NCBI GenBank assembly: GCA_026873275.1
Contig: JANTUC010000008.1
Coordinates: 620,001 to 684,000, forward strand
From: Pseudopithomyces maydicus
Lineage: Eukaryota; Ascomycota; Dothideomycetes; Pleosporales; Didymosphaeriaceae
Direction of reading: 5' to 3'
Length of the DNA stretch: 64,000 nucleotides
Shown: piece after piece, positions 35,087-46,100 of the stretch
Layout of the letters: each line of letters opens with the position of its first letter
Position numbering within the stretch: position 1 is the first letter of the stretch
Position numbers and translations under genes: made by a program
The notes under the pieces: generated by a model
The model's input: only the letters and a program-made list of their open reading frames with translations
Databases searched by the model: none
What the model was told of the DNA's origin: nothing

Positions 35087-36540
35087 TGGGTTACATGGCG
35101 GCGTTGCGATCGTGGTTTCACACTAGCACTCAGTGTTGCCAATCCTGGGCGACATGCAGGTCTTCACACGCCACAGTTCGGTAGCATCGCTAAATCACCT
35201 GTGCATCTACTGCATGGCGTTGATAGTCGACGGTACCTGTACCTATCTCTAGGCGATCCACTTTCTACAATCGGAAGCTTCATTCTATGTACATATGGAT
35301 TCTAAACTCGGCCTCAAGTGCTTTGTCTCAGAGGGCGCAATGATTCATACAATCAATATTTCTCCTGCTACAGACCGGAGTAGATCATGCGGGTTCGGTA
35401 CTGCGGTATCGGCCCGTAGCGGTCTTCTGGTGCCGACCCCACGCTACGTTCGTGTTCCAACGGGACAGGATACCATCTAGAGAGCACGCCGTCTTGGCCG
35501 ATTCATTCTTTGCCACCCTATTCGCATGAATTCCCTCGTTTGGAAGACGGTAAGAGTAGATCAGTGTCAATACATGTCTGGTGAGTCAAACCTACGTATG
35601 CATCGCGTTGTCAAGAGCTAAAGCTTCGTGAGAGAACAAGAAACTATGTGCACTAATGTATAATTACGACTGTCTACATCCAATGCACAGAATCATGTCA
35701 TCGTGCTTCTGAAGTTTTCAAAACTTCAGAGTTGGAGACAGCTCTGCAGTTCCAGGGTATGCTGAGTCAGAATATTGGTGGCTGGCAGCAGAGGAAGCAT
35801 GATTGTCAATGTATAGCATACCAAAGTCTAAATTATCAACAATTATTGCTACCAATCAGTACCCTGGGTGTGGCGCTATTTTCCCGTGATTATTGTACCA
35901 TGCACAACACCAAATTCTAGCAGTTTCCAATGGAGAGAAGTATGTTACTGCTCTCTACTACAATTTAGTTGTCTCTTCACTGGATACTCTTCTCCTTGCA
36001 ATGCATTCTTTGGAGCGAAACATGCTCTTATATTCATCTCACTCAAAACTTTTTTTTTTCGAACTGTTAAAAGAAGAGATATCTCTCGATGCATCTTACA
36101 CCCCATCGCACGAGGTTTATATTATTCACAGTCAAAAAATGTTGTAAACATCGACAGGCCTGAAATGTCACTTCCGTGGCGCGCTCGCGCACCTAGCCTA
36201 GTGCCCTGCGCCACCTTTTATTCATCCCCAATGAGGCTTAGCCAACGCTCCTTCAGTCTCACCTCGAGAACGAGAATCAGCACCGTGTCTTCAACGCATC
36301 AGTACCGGAATAAAGGCATCAAAACCCTTGCAATCGAAACACAAATTCCCAAAAAGGCAATCAGCATATACCAGGGCCGTGCTGCAGCTTCGCTATTCCC
36401 CTGAGCGGGCAAAGGGTCCGTTCCCGACACGTGTGCCCCTCGGCACCGGCACGTGGTCTTGAGAAATAGTACTATGATGAAAGAGGTTTGGAATCATTCG
36501 ACCGCGTAAAGTAGCGATTATCAACAATTCGTCTGGGGAG
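35087..36540. other. 1.45 kb intergenic region
   Basis: No gene recognised. A 178-codon plus frame at 35868-36404 contains no domain and runs through an oligo-T tract (36051-36060); it is not called. Confidence 0.4.
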
Positions 36541-38428
36541 ATGCCATCAGGATGGAACAGAGAAGACCGAGGCGCCTACACATCCATTGCGCAGACCGAG
36601 GAAGCAACCGCCGAATTAACAGCGCACGGCAAAGAGGTCGAGAACGAGTCGTCCAGTTCGGCCAACGGTCAGCTCAACAGAAGTCATGAAGGGTCTTCTG
36701 GCCTGGTCTCGGACGAGAATACGCCAACCGCAGAGGACTATGCGAATCTTCCCAAGGTAGCTGACAAGCTTCCCTGGGGTGCCTTCCTCGTTGCCATTGT
36801 GGAATTCTGCGAGCGTTTTGCCTACTATGGATTATCTGGGCCCTTCCAAAACTATATGGCCAATAAGTACAGAGATGGAAACGGTCTGCCGGGTGCCCTT
36901 GGCTTGAAGCAGTCACGCGCAACAGCACTTTCAAATTTGTTCCAATTTTGGTGCTATGTTACGCCAATCCTAGGTGCTATCATAGCAGATCAGTACCTCG
37001 GAAAGTACCTGACAATTAAGTACTTCTCCGTGCTGTATATGCTTGGCATAGTTATATTGTTCGTAACGAGCCTGCCATTTTCTATTCAGCACGGAGGCGC
37101 GTTCCCTGGGCTTATTACAGCAATGATCGTCATCGGCTTGGGAACCGGAGGTATCAAATCTAACGTCTCTCCGTTGATCGCCGAGCAAGTCCGATCAACG
37201 AAACCCTTCATCAAACACCTTCGTAATGGCAAAAGGGTCATAGTTGACCCGGAAGTTACTGTGCAGCGCATATACATGATTTACTATATGTGTATTAATG
37301 TCGGTTCTATATCTGCCATCGCTACCACAACACTTGAGCTCCATGTTGGCTTCTGGGCTGCATACCTGTTACCTCTGCTTATGTTTGGGGTGGGATTCTG
37401 GGTCCTTGTGTCGGGACGGAAGAGATACGTTATCAAACCCCCGCAAGGTGGTGTGATCGGGAACTGCCTCAAAGTTCTTTGGATTGCCTTCAGGAACAAG
37501 TTTGATCTGGATAGTGCTAAGCCGTCGCGCCAAGGACCCGGTCAGAAAAGATATCGTATAGCCTGGGATGACAGGTTTGTTGACGAGCTCAAGACGGCGT
37601 TGCTTGCCTGCAAAGTTTTCTTGTTCTTTCCAATATACTGGCTTACCTTCTCGCAAATGACGAATAACTTTGTTTCCCAAGGTACGAGTAAGGAGGTTCT
37701 CTACATTGGTTCAACTACTAACGTCTATCAGCCGGTCAAATGGAATTACATGGTCTGCCAAACGACATCCTCCCCAACGTCGACGCAATCACACTCATCA
37801 TCATCATTCCGGTCGCCGATCGTATCATCTATCCTTTGATACGCACCCGGCTCCACTTTATCTTTGCACCCATCACACGCATAACGTGGGGATTCTTTAT
37901 CGCATCACTTAGCATGGCTTACGCTGCGATCCTCCAATCACGCATTTATGCTGCCCCACCTTGCTATTCTTCGCCCTCGAACTGCCAAGCAGGTCATATT
38001 GCCTTCACCGATGACAGATATAAACCAAATCAGGTGCATGTCTTATGGCAAGCACCGGCGTATATTCTCGTTGCGTTGAGCGAGATCTTGGCCAGTATTA
38101 CAGGTCTCGAACTTGCGTATGCAAAGGCGCCTGAGAACATGAAAAGCTTCATCATGTCATTATTTCTGTTGACATCTGCGGCTGGCAGTGCTTTGGGGAT
38201 GCTAATAGCACCGTTTGGGAAAGATCCATGGTTGGTGTGGTTCTACTGTGCATTGGCAATCGCCGCCGCGACTACGGCAGGCTTCTTTCATTGGACCTTC
38301 AGGGGGTACAAGAGGGTCATTCAGAAACAGCGGTGGGTATGCATGTGGATAGTGTTGCAGAAGAAGAAATCGAGTTGATGGAGAGGAAGAGTCAGGATTC
38401 TGAAATAGAGGTAGAAGCGCATGTTTAA
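36541..38428 (+). CDS. PTR2-type peptide transporter
   Basis: Proton-coupled di/tripeptide transporter of the POT/PTR2 family at the plasma membrane. Exons 36541-37681 and 37732 onwards; the intron (GTACGA..ATCAG) restores NNFVSQAGQMELHGLPND, a hallmark of fungal Ptr2. Other landmarks: VEFCERFAYYGLSGPFQNYM in TM1, GAIIADQYLGKYLTI, and GTGGIKSNVSPLIAEQ. In the frame as read it stops at 38378 (595 residues). The next frame, however, carries a more plausible acidic tail (VAEEEIELMERKSQDSEIEV) to 38428; reaching it needs one extra base, most simply in the G-run 38302-38306, giving about 612 residues. Transport core is intact in either case. Confidence 0.9.
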
Positions 38429-38539
38429 ACAGATGCCTAGTCTATATGGGGATAATAAACCACCTAATGTATAACGCCGCTCAGTATGGATAAGGAAATG
38501 ACAGCAGCGGATATGTACAGCAAACAAACAAATAAAAGC

Positions 38540-39370
38540 CTATTCGGCATGGCCCTCAATGTCCCTCTTCTTTCCACCATGCTGAATATCAACGCTGTAG
38601 AAGTGAACCTCACTCGGTGAGTTCCCCTGGTTGTAATTACCCGCTTTGAAATAGCTCAAGGGGCTCTTCAGACCCCCAGTGCTCAGCGTTTGCTGCTTCC
38701 CACCATTGAGACTCACGCTAAGCTTTCCCTTCTCATACCGTATCTCATACGAGAACTTCTGCCCGATCGTGATCTTGCCGACTTTGAAATACTTCAAGCT
38801 GCTCTCGTCGGGGATCTGCTCCACCCCCATTGTAACCTCACCCTTCTTGTTGACAAAGAGCTCACACACGGGCTTCTTCGAAACCTTGTCGTCGACGTGA
38901 ATCTGTCCGACAACTGTTCCGTGCTTGGAATCATCGGCTTTGACGACCTTGAGCGAAGCCTTCAATCGGTTGACTGAGGCCTTAGGTGACCAAGAGTTCG
39001 GCGATTTCTCCCGAAGTTCGGTGCGGCAGTGCTTGCTGTTCTTGGTCGTTACACACCCGCAGCTGTCAGGAGAGCCGCACACTTTCATGACGACAGCGCC
39101 ATCGGATTTGTTCGTGTAGAACAGATCCTTATTCTTGTACCCGGAGCAGCCGGCGAGCTTGGAGCCCGCCACCTGGTCGGGTTTGTGGTCCCCACCAGTG
39201 GGAAGCTGGAGATTGAATTTGGAGAGATTGAGGTTGCCACCAGGAGCGCAAGAAGGGTTCAGAGCTCGCGAAAGGAGTGGGTTTGGAGTCGTAGGGGCAG
39301 GAGCGGGAGCGGGGGCGGCGAGGGAGAGTCCGAGGACGAAGAACAAGGTTGCGGCAGGGAGATAGACCAT
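38540..39370 (-). CDS. secreted PL7 polysaccharide lyase (alginate-lyase-like)
   Basis: Single exon, 276 residues from the ATG at 39370, chosen because it gives a signal peptide (MVYLPAATLFFVLGLSLAAP) followed by a Pro/Ala linker; an upstream in-frame ATG adds 14 residues before it. The catalytic domain carries the three PL7 signatures: CRTELRE (about 120), GQIH (about 158) and YFKAGNYNQG (about 248). Six cysteines suggest disulphides. PL7 enzymes cleave alginate or related polyuronides by beta-elimination; in soil or plant fungi the natural substrate is unclear and could be a glucuronan-type polymer. Active-site motifs are intact. Confidence 0.88.
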   Translation of the reverse strand: MVYLPAATLFFVLGLSLAAPAPAPAPTTPNPLLSRALNPSCAPGGNLNLSKFNLQLPTGGDHKPDQVAGSKLAGCSGYKNKDLFYTNKSDGAVVMKVCGSPDSCGCVTTKNSKHCRTELREKSPNSWSPKASVNRLKASLKVVKADDSKHGTVVGQIHVDDKVSKKPVCELFVNKKGEVTMGVEQIPDESSLKYFKVGKITIGQKFSYEIRYEKGKLSVSLNGGKQQTLSTGGLKSPLSYFKAGNYNQGNSPSEVHFYSVDIQHGGKKRDIEGHAE

Positions 39371-40988
39371 TTTGAATTCTTCTGGGAAGGTAAGTCTGAA
39401 CGAAATGGACAAATGAGTGTGTAGAATATAATCGTTCCAGCGAATGACTATAGGTATATATGAAAGTTGTTATTTGGTGAAGGATGTGAGTTGTATGAGT
39501 TCATTGTGCAACGATGATAGTCATTACTTATACCAGCCCAGGCGTGGCCTTCAACATCTTGTGGCTTCCGGAGCTTGAATCAGTCTCTTGCTCAGTCAAC
39601 CCTCCGTTTGAGTACCTAGGTACCTCGAGAGGTTTGGTGCTGTCCGAAGACGTTACCTGCATCGCTAGGGCGTCGCCTGTGGAGTACCAATCACCGTGAG
39701 ATCGAATAGTAAGAAAATATCCGGTGGAGATCATTGGGGAAAATCACGTCAAAGTGTATCTATTATAAGCGATGCAAGGATGTTCCTGGGATTCTGAACC
39801 CGTATACCGGCGTTGAGTAAGCAGGGGTTTGTCCGTTCCGTGACCCGCTCCACTAGCAGCCCTCGATTTGGCCTGCCTGGAAGTTTAATGCTTGTTTCAA
39901 CGATGAACTTCCGTACTTTATCGGTGCACAGAAACAGCTAAGCTTGTAGGAAAATAGAGAGCGTCATCGGGTGCGTGGCAGTCTGTATGGGTTTGCAAAC
40001 ACGTGCAGTGTGAGCAATTCATCCACGTGGGCACCTGCAAGGACGGTGACACGTGAGCAACGCCACAACCATATTGCGATAAGCCCACTCTCTAGAGCTA
40101 GAAGAAAGCCTCGTGAGCTGATGACAGATGCTGTTAAGTTTTTGTGTAGCCGAAGGTTTGTGTTGATATATGTGGCAGGAACAACACGTGAAATCAGCCC
40201 GCTCCATAGTAGTGAGGCATATCTGATTCGGAGCATTGACCTCACACCTTTCACCCGTAGACAGTAGTAAGTTTTCCTGACACTTGTTTCACATACTCGT
40301 ACAGGCAGAATTGATTATGGAGCACCATTGTCGATCTGTAAGACCCTCTGCACAGTGGTGTACAGCCTATCATAGTGGCACCTGAGCACGACCCACTAGA
40401 AGCTGGTCTGGGCTGCAGGCCATGAGATTGGTCGTGACGCGAGACTATCTCTGAAAGGATTTTTTACAAGGGCCACGAAGCTGACAAGGCACACTTGAAC
40501 ATGTCTGGTTCAATGAAATCGTTAATTTACACTGTATTGATTAGACTAGAACCGGTGACGCCGAGCGCGCTACTATTCACCGGCATAGTATTGCTCACCT
40601 GCATATCGGAACACGAATAATCAGGCCTAACGGTTATCGAGGCCTTATGATACGCATCAGCTATTCTGAGAACCCATTTTCCCTTTGAAGACACGGGAAT
40701 ATGCCTATCATACCTGAGGCTGAGAGAGAACCTCCATACCAGCTGAACACCTCTTTTCATTTGCCGGATCAAGTCGTTTAGATCGCCGTTCTTGCGTAGT
40801 CCCATCCCTTCGGAAATCCGAACCCAGCCCTCAGTTTGTGCGACAGTTCTAGAAGCACTCAGCCCTAGTATTGAATCCATCACGCTCTCGGGACCCCTAA
40901 CCGCACCCAATATTCTACCAAGTTCGCACGATCTAATTTACAATGTGTATTTGGGTTTTTTCAAAATAACATCAGAATCATCAGAATC
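39371..40988. other. 1.6 kb intergenic region
   Basis: No supported gene. A 127-codon minus frame at 40527-40910 lies just upstream of the Zn2Cys6 gene but shows no family feature. Confidence 0.4.
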
Positions 40989-43007
40989 ATGGTCGGTGTC
41001 CCCAAAAGCACGGGTAAATTTCCCATTGCAATGTCCGAGAGACTGTTGTAACGCGTTTAGGATGTTTGATATGTCGGAAGCGGAAGATCAAGGCAAGTGG
41101 CTCTTTTCGGTTTCAAGTCCCACAATATTTCTGACGAACCTACATAGTGTGACGAATCTTGGCCAGAATGCGTGAACTGTAAAAAGAACGGAAAAGAATG
41201 TCCAGGACAACCTGCTCGACACACGTTCAGAGATTACGGGCAGACTTTGAAGATTAAGAGCAGCAGCGATGATTCGAAGACCCCTCTGAGTACTCTAGGT
41301 AAAACTATTCTGTACAAGATATGCATGTGCTGATGCTTAGCAAGGTCTCCAAAGCCAATCAGCAATACAGACCGATGTAAAGAAGGTCTACAAATTCCGT
41401 CTATCAAAATTAGGAAAGAAGCCACATGCCTCTAAGACGCACTCAAGAGGTCAACCGAGCATTGAAAAGCAGTCGGGGCTTTCCCAGAATATACTGCACA
41501 GACCTCCGTCACTGTCTTCCGACTCAAAACTCGCGCAGGCGCTAGTACATGCGATAGAAGTGGGTGACACCGGTTACCGAATTTCGGCCCTTGGCTCCTT
41601 CCTCTCCCTGCTGCCGCCTCGTATCGGACACAATGTTGCGTTGGATGCTGCTGTTTCTTATTTAGTTCATGCGCATTCAATGATGCTTCAATCGACATCT
41701 AAGTCCTTGGAGGCCAACCCAAAATACTCCTTGGACGCTGTGCAGAAACTGAAATCATGTTTGGAAGACCCACAAGATGGGATTTGCTCAAACACTCTTA
41801 GTGCAGCTCTGACTCTGAGCTTGGTAGAGGTCGGTGAAGGCTTAACAAATACGGACTTGGACGGTGCTGATTATCTGTACGCATAGGCATTGACCGGGCC
41901 TCAACCAAGCACCTCGTATCTCACACACGTTGGCGGTGCAGGCCGTTTACTTGAAATCCTAGGACCTACAAGGTGCCGAGATGACTTTGCAAAGCATGTT
42001 TTGAACTTTGCAAGAGGTGGTGCGGTGAGTACCCCCTCAATGTTCTTGTACTTGCATCAGGCTAATATTAATGGGTAGATTATAACTTCGATTTATAGAC
42101 AAGAAGAGAGTTTCTTGCTCGGTAAAGACTGGTTTGATGTGGCTTTCGACAAGTCAAATGCACCTCTGGATGAGTGTCTCTGGATAGATGTCGAGCATAC
42201 GATGGCCGACTTTTCCGTTCTGCTAAAACAACTGAATGACTTGGAGCGATCTTTAACGCCAATGAACCAATTCCCTGAAGCATCATCAGCTGAACGGTTT
42301 CTGTACAATGACCGCACACCTTATAGCTGTTCATTTGAGGTCTCAGAAAGTGCCTATCAAGATATCTACTCGGAAACTCTCCAGGAACTTAACCTCGACT
42401 ACATGTACATGCATCCATCTGACCTGATTTCCGAAACATCCCTACGCGACAACCTCCTGCAAAAGTTCTTCGCTCTCAAGGCTTCTTTGGCTGAAATCAA
42501 CACACACCTCACCACCTCACTTGGCGACGGGACTTTCGCAACCGAGCTTCCAAGCTTCGAGCCCTCAAACCCTCTCCCTACGTCCTATGCGTTTACGCAC
42601 TGGCGCATCGCCTGCGTCTACACCACGTCTTGGGCTTTCACAATCCTCATCAACAAAGCCATCATCAGACTCCTACAACCCGCTCTTCTCCCCTACAGCA
42701 ACCTGTATCAGCATCTCCCTCCACCCGTTATGCCCTTGATGCTGAATGTCGCCATATCGCGTTGGAACTTTGCAAGACGTGGGAATGTGCGTGGTTAAAT
42801 CGCCCGATTGGCGCATGCCATGTGTGGCTTGGGCACGTGGTAGCCTACCAGTATTGCACGGTGGAGGTACAGGCGTGGGTGCTCGAATGCTTGAATCGAT
42901 TGTTGAAAGAACAGGGTGTGACAGAGTGGAAGTGGACAGAAGACTTGATTGAGATGACCTGCAGGAAGCTGATGGGAGAAGGAGATGCACTGGCGACCAA
43001 CATGTAA
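40989..43007 (+). CDS. Zn2Cys6 transcription factor
   Basis: Fungal binuclear-cluster transcription factor. Exons: 40989-41013, 41061-41092, 41148-41298, 41345-41829, 41887-42024 and 42079 to 43007. The first three join to give MVGVPKST, GCLICRKRKIK, CDESWPECVNCKKNGKEC: the full six-cysteine cluster. The second intron starts with GC (AAG|GCAAGT), a rare but known donor. Intron 41830-41886 has a weak donor (GTCGGT) but removes an in-frame TAG and restores LTGPQPSTSYLTHVGGAGRL. In the last exon the frame must gain one base near 42715-42726 to reach the conserved tail ECRHIALELCKTWE; as read it stops at 42798. With that base the protein is about 586 residues. The middle belongs to the fungal-specific TF domain. 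Target unknown. Confidence 0.85.
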
Positions 43008-43160
43008 AAATGTAACGTAAAACATCTCATCTGCGCTATATTGTTATTGGCAAAAGCCGCTATCAAACACACTCGATCCAACTTTTACATATGCTCAACG
43101 TAACACATAAAACAGCCTGAACCCTATCCATGCCCTAGAACGCCCGGTAGATATCAAACA

Positions 43161-46100
43161 TTACGCGTCGTCCATCTCGACATCCCCATCCTCATCGGCA
43201 TTCACTTCCTGCTCCACACCATCCATGACCTCTTCCGCAAGGGGGTCCTCTATCAGCACCGGCGCCAGCACATCGAAGCTGCCTGTACCGACCGTACCAA
43301 GTCTTCCGACGACAATACGGGCACTTGGGTTTTGCAGCTCATCCCAATCCCTCTCCAGGACCGCATCCTTCAAGAAGCCAACCGTAGTCTCGAAGCTCAT
43401 CTTCATGAAAGGACTAGGGTTACCCCTCATACCGATACGGTTGAAAGGGGTGAAGCCACCGCCCTTCGTCATCGTGTCTGCGATGAGAGACAAGTGGCGC
43501 TGGTCAACGGAAATGCCGTGACCGCTGAAAACAGCGTGGATTTCCTTGACGATAGAGGAGCGGCACGCTTCTACACCGTACAACTGCAACATCGAGTGGA
43601 TGTCGTTGGTGCCGATGCGAGATGTGTCGATGATGTGAGGGAATTCGCGCATGGCGATGAGATTAGATCCTTCGGTCAGGATGTATGGCTCGTCGAGCGG
43701 TTTTCCGGTGTTCTCGTTCTTGGTGATGAGCACAGCAGAAGTGATACCGGGGATGACGTGTATAGTTGCAAAATCGGCGGCGGCCTCGACATGGTTCAGC
43801 ATAAGTAGCTTAGGCGTGTGCACGCTGTATTCAAAGGTGATCTCGCAGTATGCGCCAGCCTTGTCGTCAAACTTGAAGGCTGAAATATCTGCGCATGTGT
43901 GGCAGACACGACCTTCACGGATTTCGGAAGACTCTTCGTGAGGGATGAGAGGCCCGGCATCTTCGTCGTCGGAACCGGGGTCGGGGGTCGTGGCCCGCGA
44001 CGCCTTGGGACTGCCACCATAAGTTTCGTCTTCGCTTTCAGGCTCGACGTCTTCTGCAGCTTGCTCGCCATCTTCTGGACCATCGAACTCGACACTGTCC
44101 TCGCGTCTTCCACGTTGTTTGGCGTCAGTGGCGTCACCTTCCGCCTCGCCGTCGTCGCTCATTACATCATCATCACGACCACCTTCCTCGCCGGCGTCGT
44201 CTTGGCGAACAGTCTGTTGCTCGATGCTACCAGAAGCTTCGCCAATGGTTGGAACGCCAGCAGAACGAGCGGTTGACAAAGACTTGTTCTCACCCTTCTT
44301 CTTTAGATCAACTCGGACCATCTTGTGTAAACGAGGACAGAACTTCTTCTCAATCGACTCAGCAACATCACGGACCTGGATTGCGTACTCCTGGGTGTAC
44401 TCCTTGGCAGGGTAAAAGTCAAGTCGAATCTTGTACTGGCGAGCTTGGGAATATTGGGTGCCGGTGCCAACATTCTCGGTCACGGTGACTTTATCCAAGA
44501 CAGAAGAGAGAGGAAGACGACTAATACTCTTGGCGAATTTCTGCATGTCGCCGACCGGGAGTTCCTTGTGAGGGTACAATGTCATCGAGGGTGTGCTAAT
44601 CTTGGCACTAGCGGTCATAACAATCTCACGAAGACGCGGGATACCCAGCGTGACGTTCTTGGCAGCGTGACCAGCCAAATGGAAGGTGTTCAGTGTCATC
44701 TGTGTCGAGGGCTCACCAATGGATTGTCCGGCGACAACACCGACTGCTTCACCCGGCTCAACCAAGGAGCGGAGGTATTTGACGTCAAGGACCCTTTCAA
44801 AATTTCTTCTCAAAATATCTCCAGACCCAGTATCGGTCTTCTTCTTCTTGACTAGGCCGTCAGGGTTTGCTTCCAGATACTACATCTTATTAGCGGGTAT
44901 CCAACAAAGATTGCCATATCACTTACTGCATGCTTAGCCGCATAGAAGGCCTCTGAGGTACTACCGCTGTAACGACTGGGTGAGTACACCGAAAGAGCAG
45001 GGTCCTTCGCCGCAAGCTTGCCGCTCTTCTTATACTTTTTGTAGGCTGACTTGGTATATTCGGTAGCTTCTTCGCTGAAAACTCTTCCGTACGCATCGCC
45101 AAGTTGCAGGGACTCTGTCAAGGACCAGAAGTTCTCAGCTTGGAACTTGAAGTCATTGAGATACTTCTGCTTTGTTGTGTCGAGACCATCCTCGCCGTAG
45201 AGGAATTGCACCATGGTTCCATCGGAGTCGCGAACCGAAGTATCATATGCCACACGGAGACCCTCAAGACCCTTAATGACACATCGCTGAAGATAACCAG
45301 AGCGCGATGTTTTGACGGCCGTATCAATGAGACCTTCGCGACCAGCCATGGTATGGAAGTAGTATTCCTGTGGTCTGATACCGGTCAAGAAGCGGTTGAC
45401 AACGTAGCCTCCGGCGCGAACACTGGTTTCGTAGGGTTTGAAACATGGGAGCGACTTGCCACTGATCATGACAGGGACACGTCGACCCTCAAGAACTTGT
45501 TGACCAAGATTGCAAGAAATTTGATTGGCGTTGACCAAACTACCCTTGGCACCAGAGCCTGTCATGGTCTGCATCTGATTCTTCGGGAAGAGCTTGATGA
45601 GCTGATGAGGGAGACAAGCTTGAGTTACAGATGAGGAAATCTTGGCCGATGCAGCGTTGTTGAGCATGTCAAGCGTCTTCGCCTTCGAGTCGTCCCGCAA
45701 GACCTGCTCAAGTCGTCTCTTCAGCTCTTTATTTGTCGGCTGAATCTTGCTTGAATCCAATGTCACGTAGGTCGAAGCAACTTCAAATCCAACCTTCTCT
45801 GCTTTCTTGAGCTCTTTCAACCTGGCTTCATCACCCTCTCGCGTAAGGATCAGATCCTCAACACCGCAGGAGAATGCACGCATGTTCAACAAGCGTGTCA
45901 ACAAACGACCAAGAACACTTAGAACTTGACCGGCGGACTTGGCACCATGTGCTTCGTAGATACCGTTTACTAAACCACCACCAGCTGGGCCGATTTGACT
46001 CTTGTCGAGAATACCACAAAGCAGTTCGCCGTTTTGGATAACTACCTCCTGTTCTTCTGACTCGGCGCCCCAGAGTTTGCCGTTTGTTTGGGATTTCGAC

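Noticed and set aside
35868..36404. 178-codon plus frame before PTR2
   Set aside because: Crosses an oligo-T tract, low-quality composition, no domain.
40527..40910. 127-codon minus frame upstream of the Zn2Cys6 gene
   Set aside because: No recognisable domain or leader; may be chance, though it is the best of the rejected frames.
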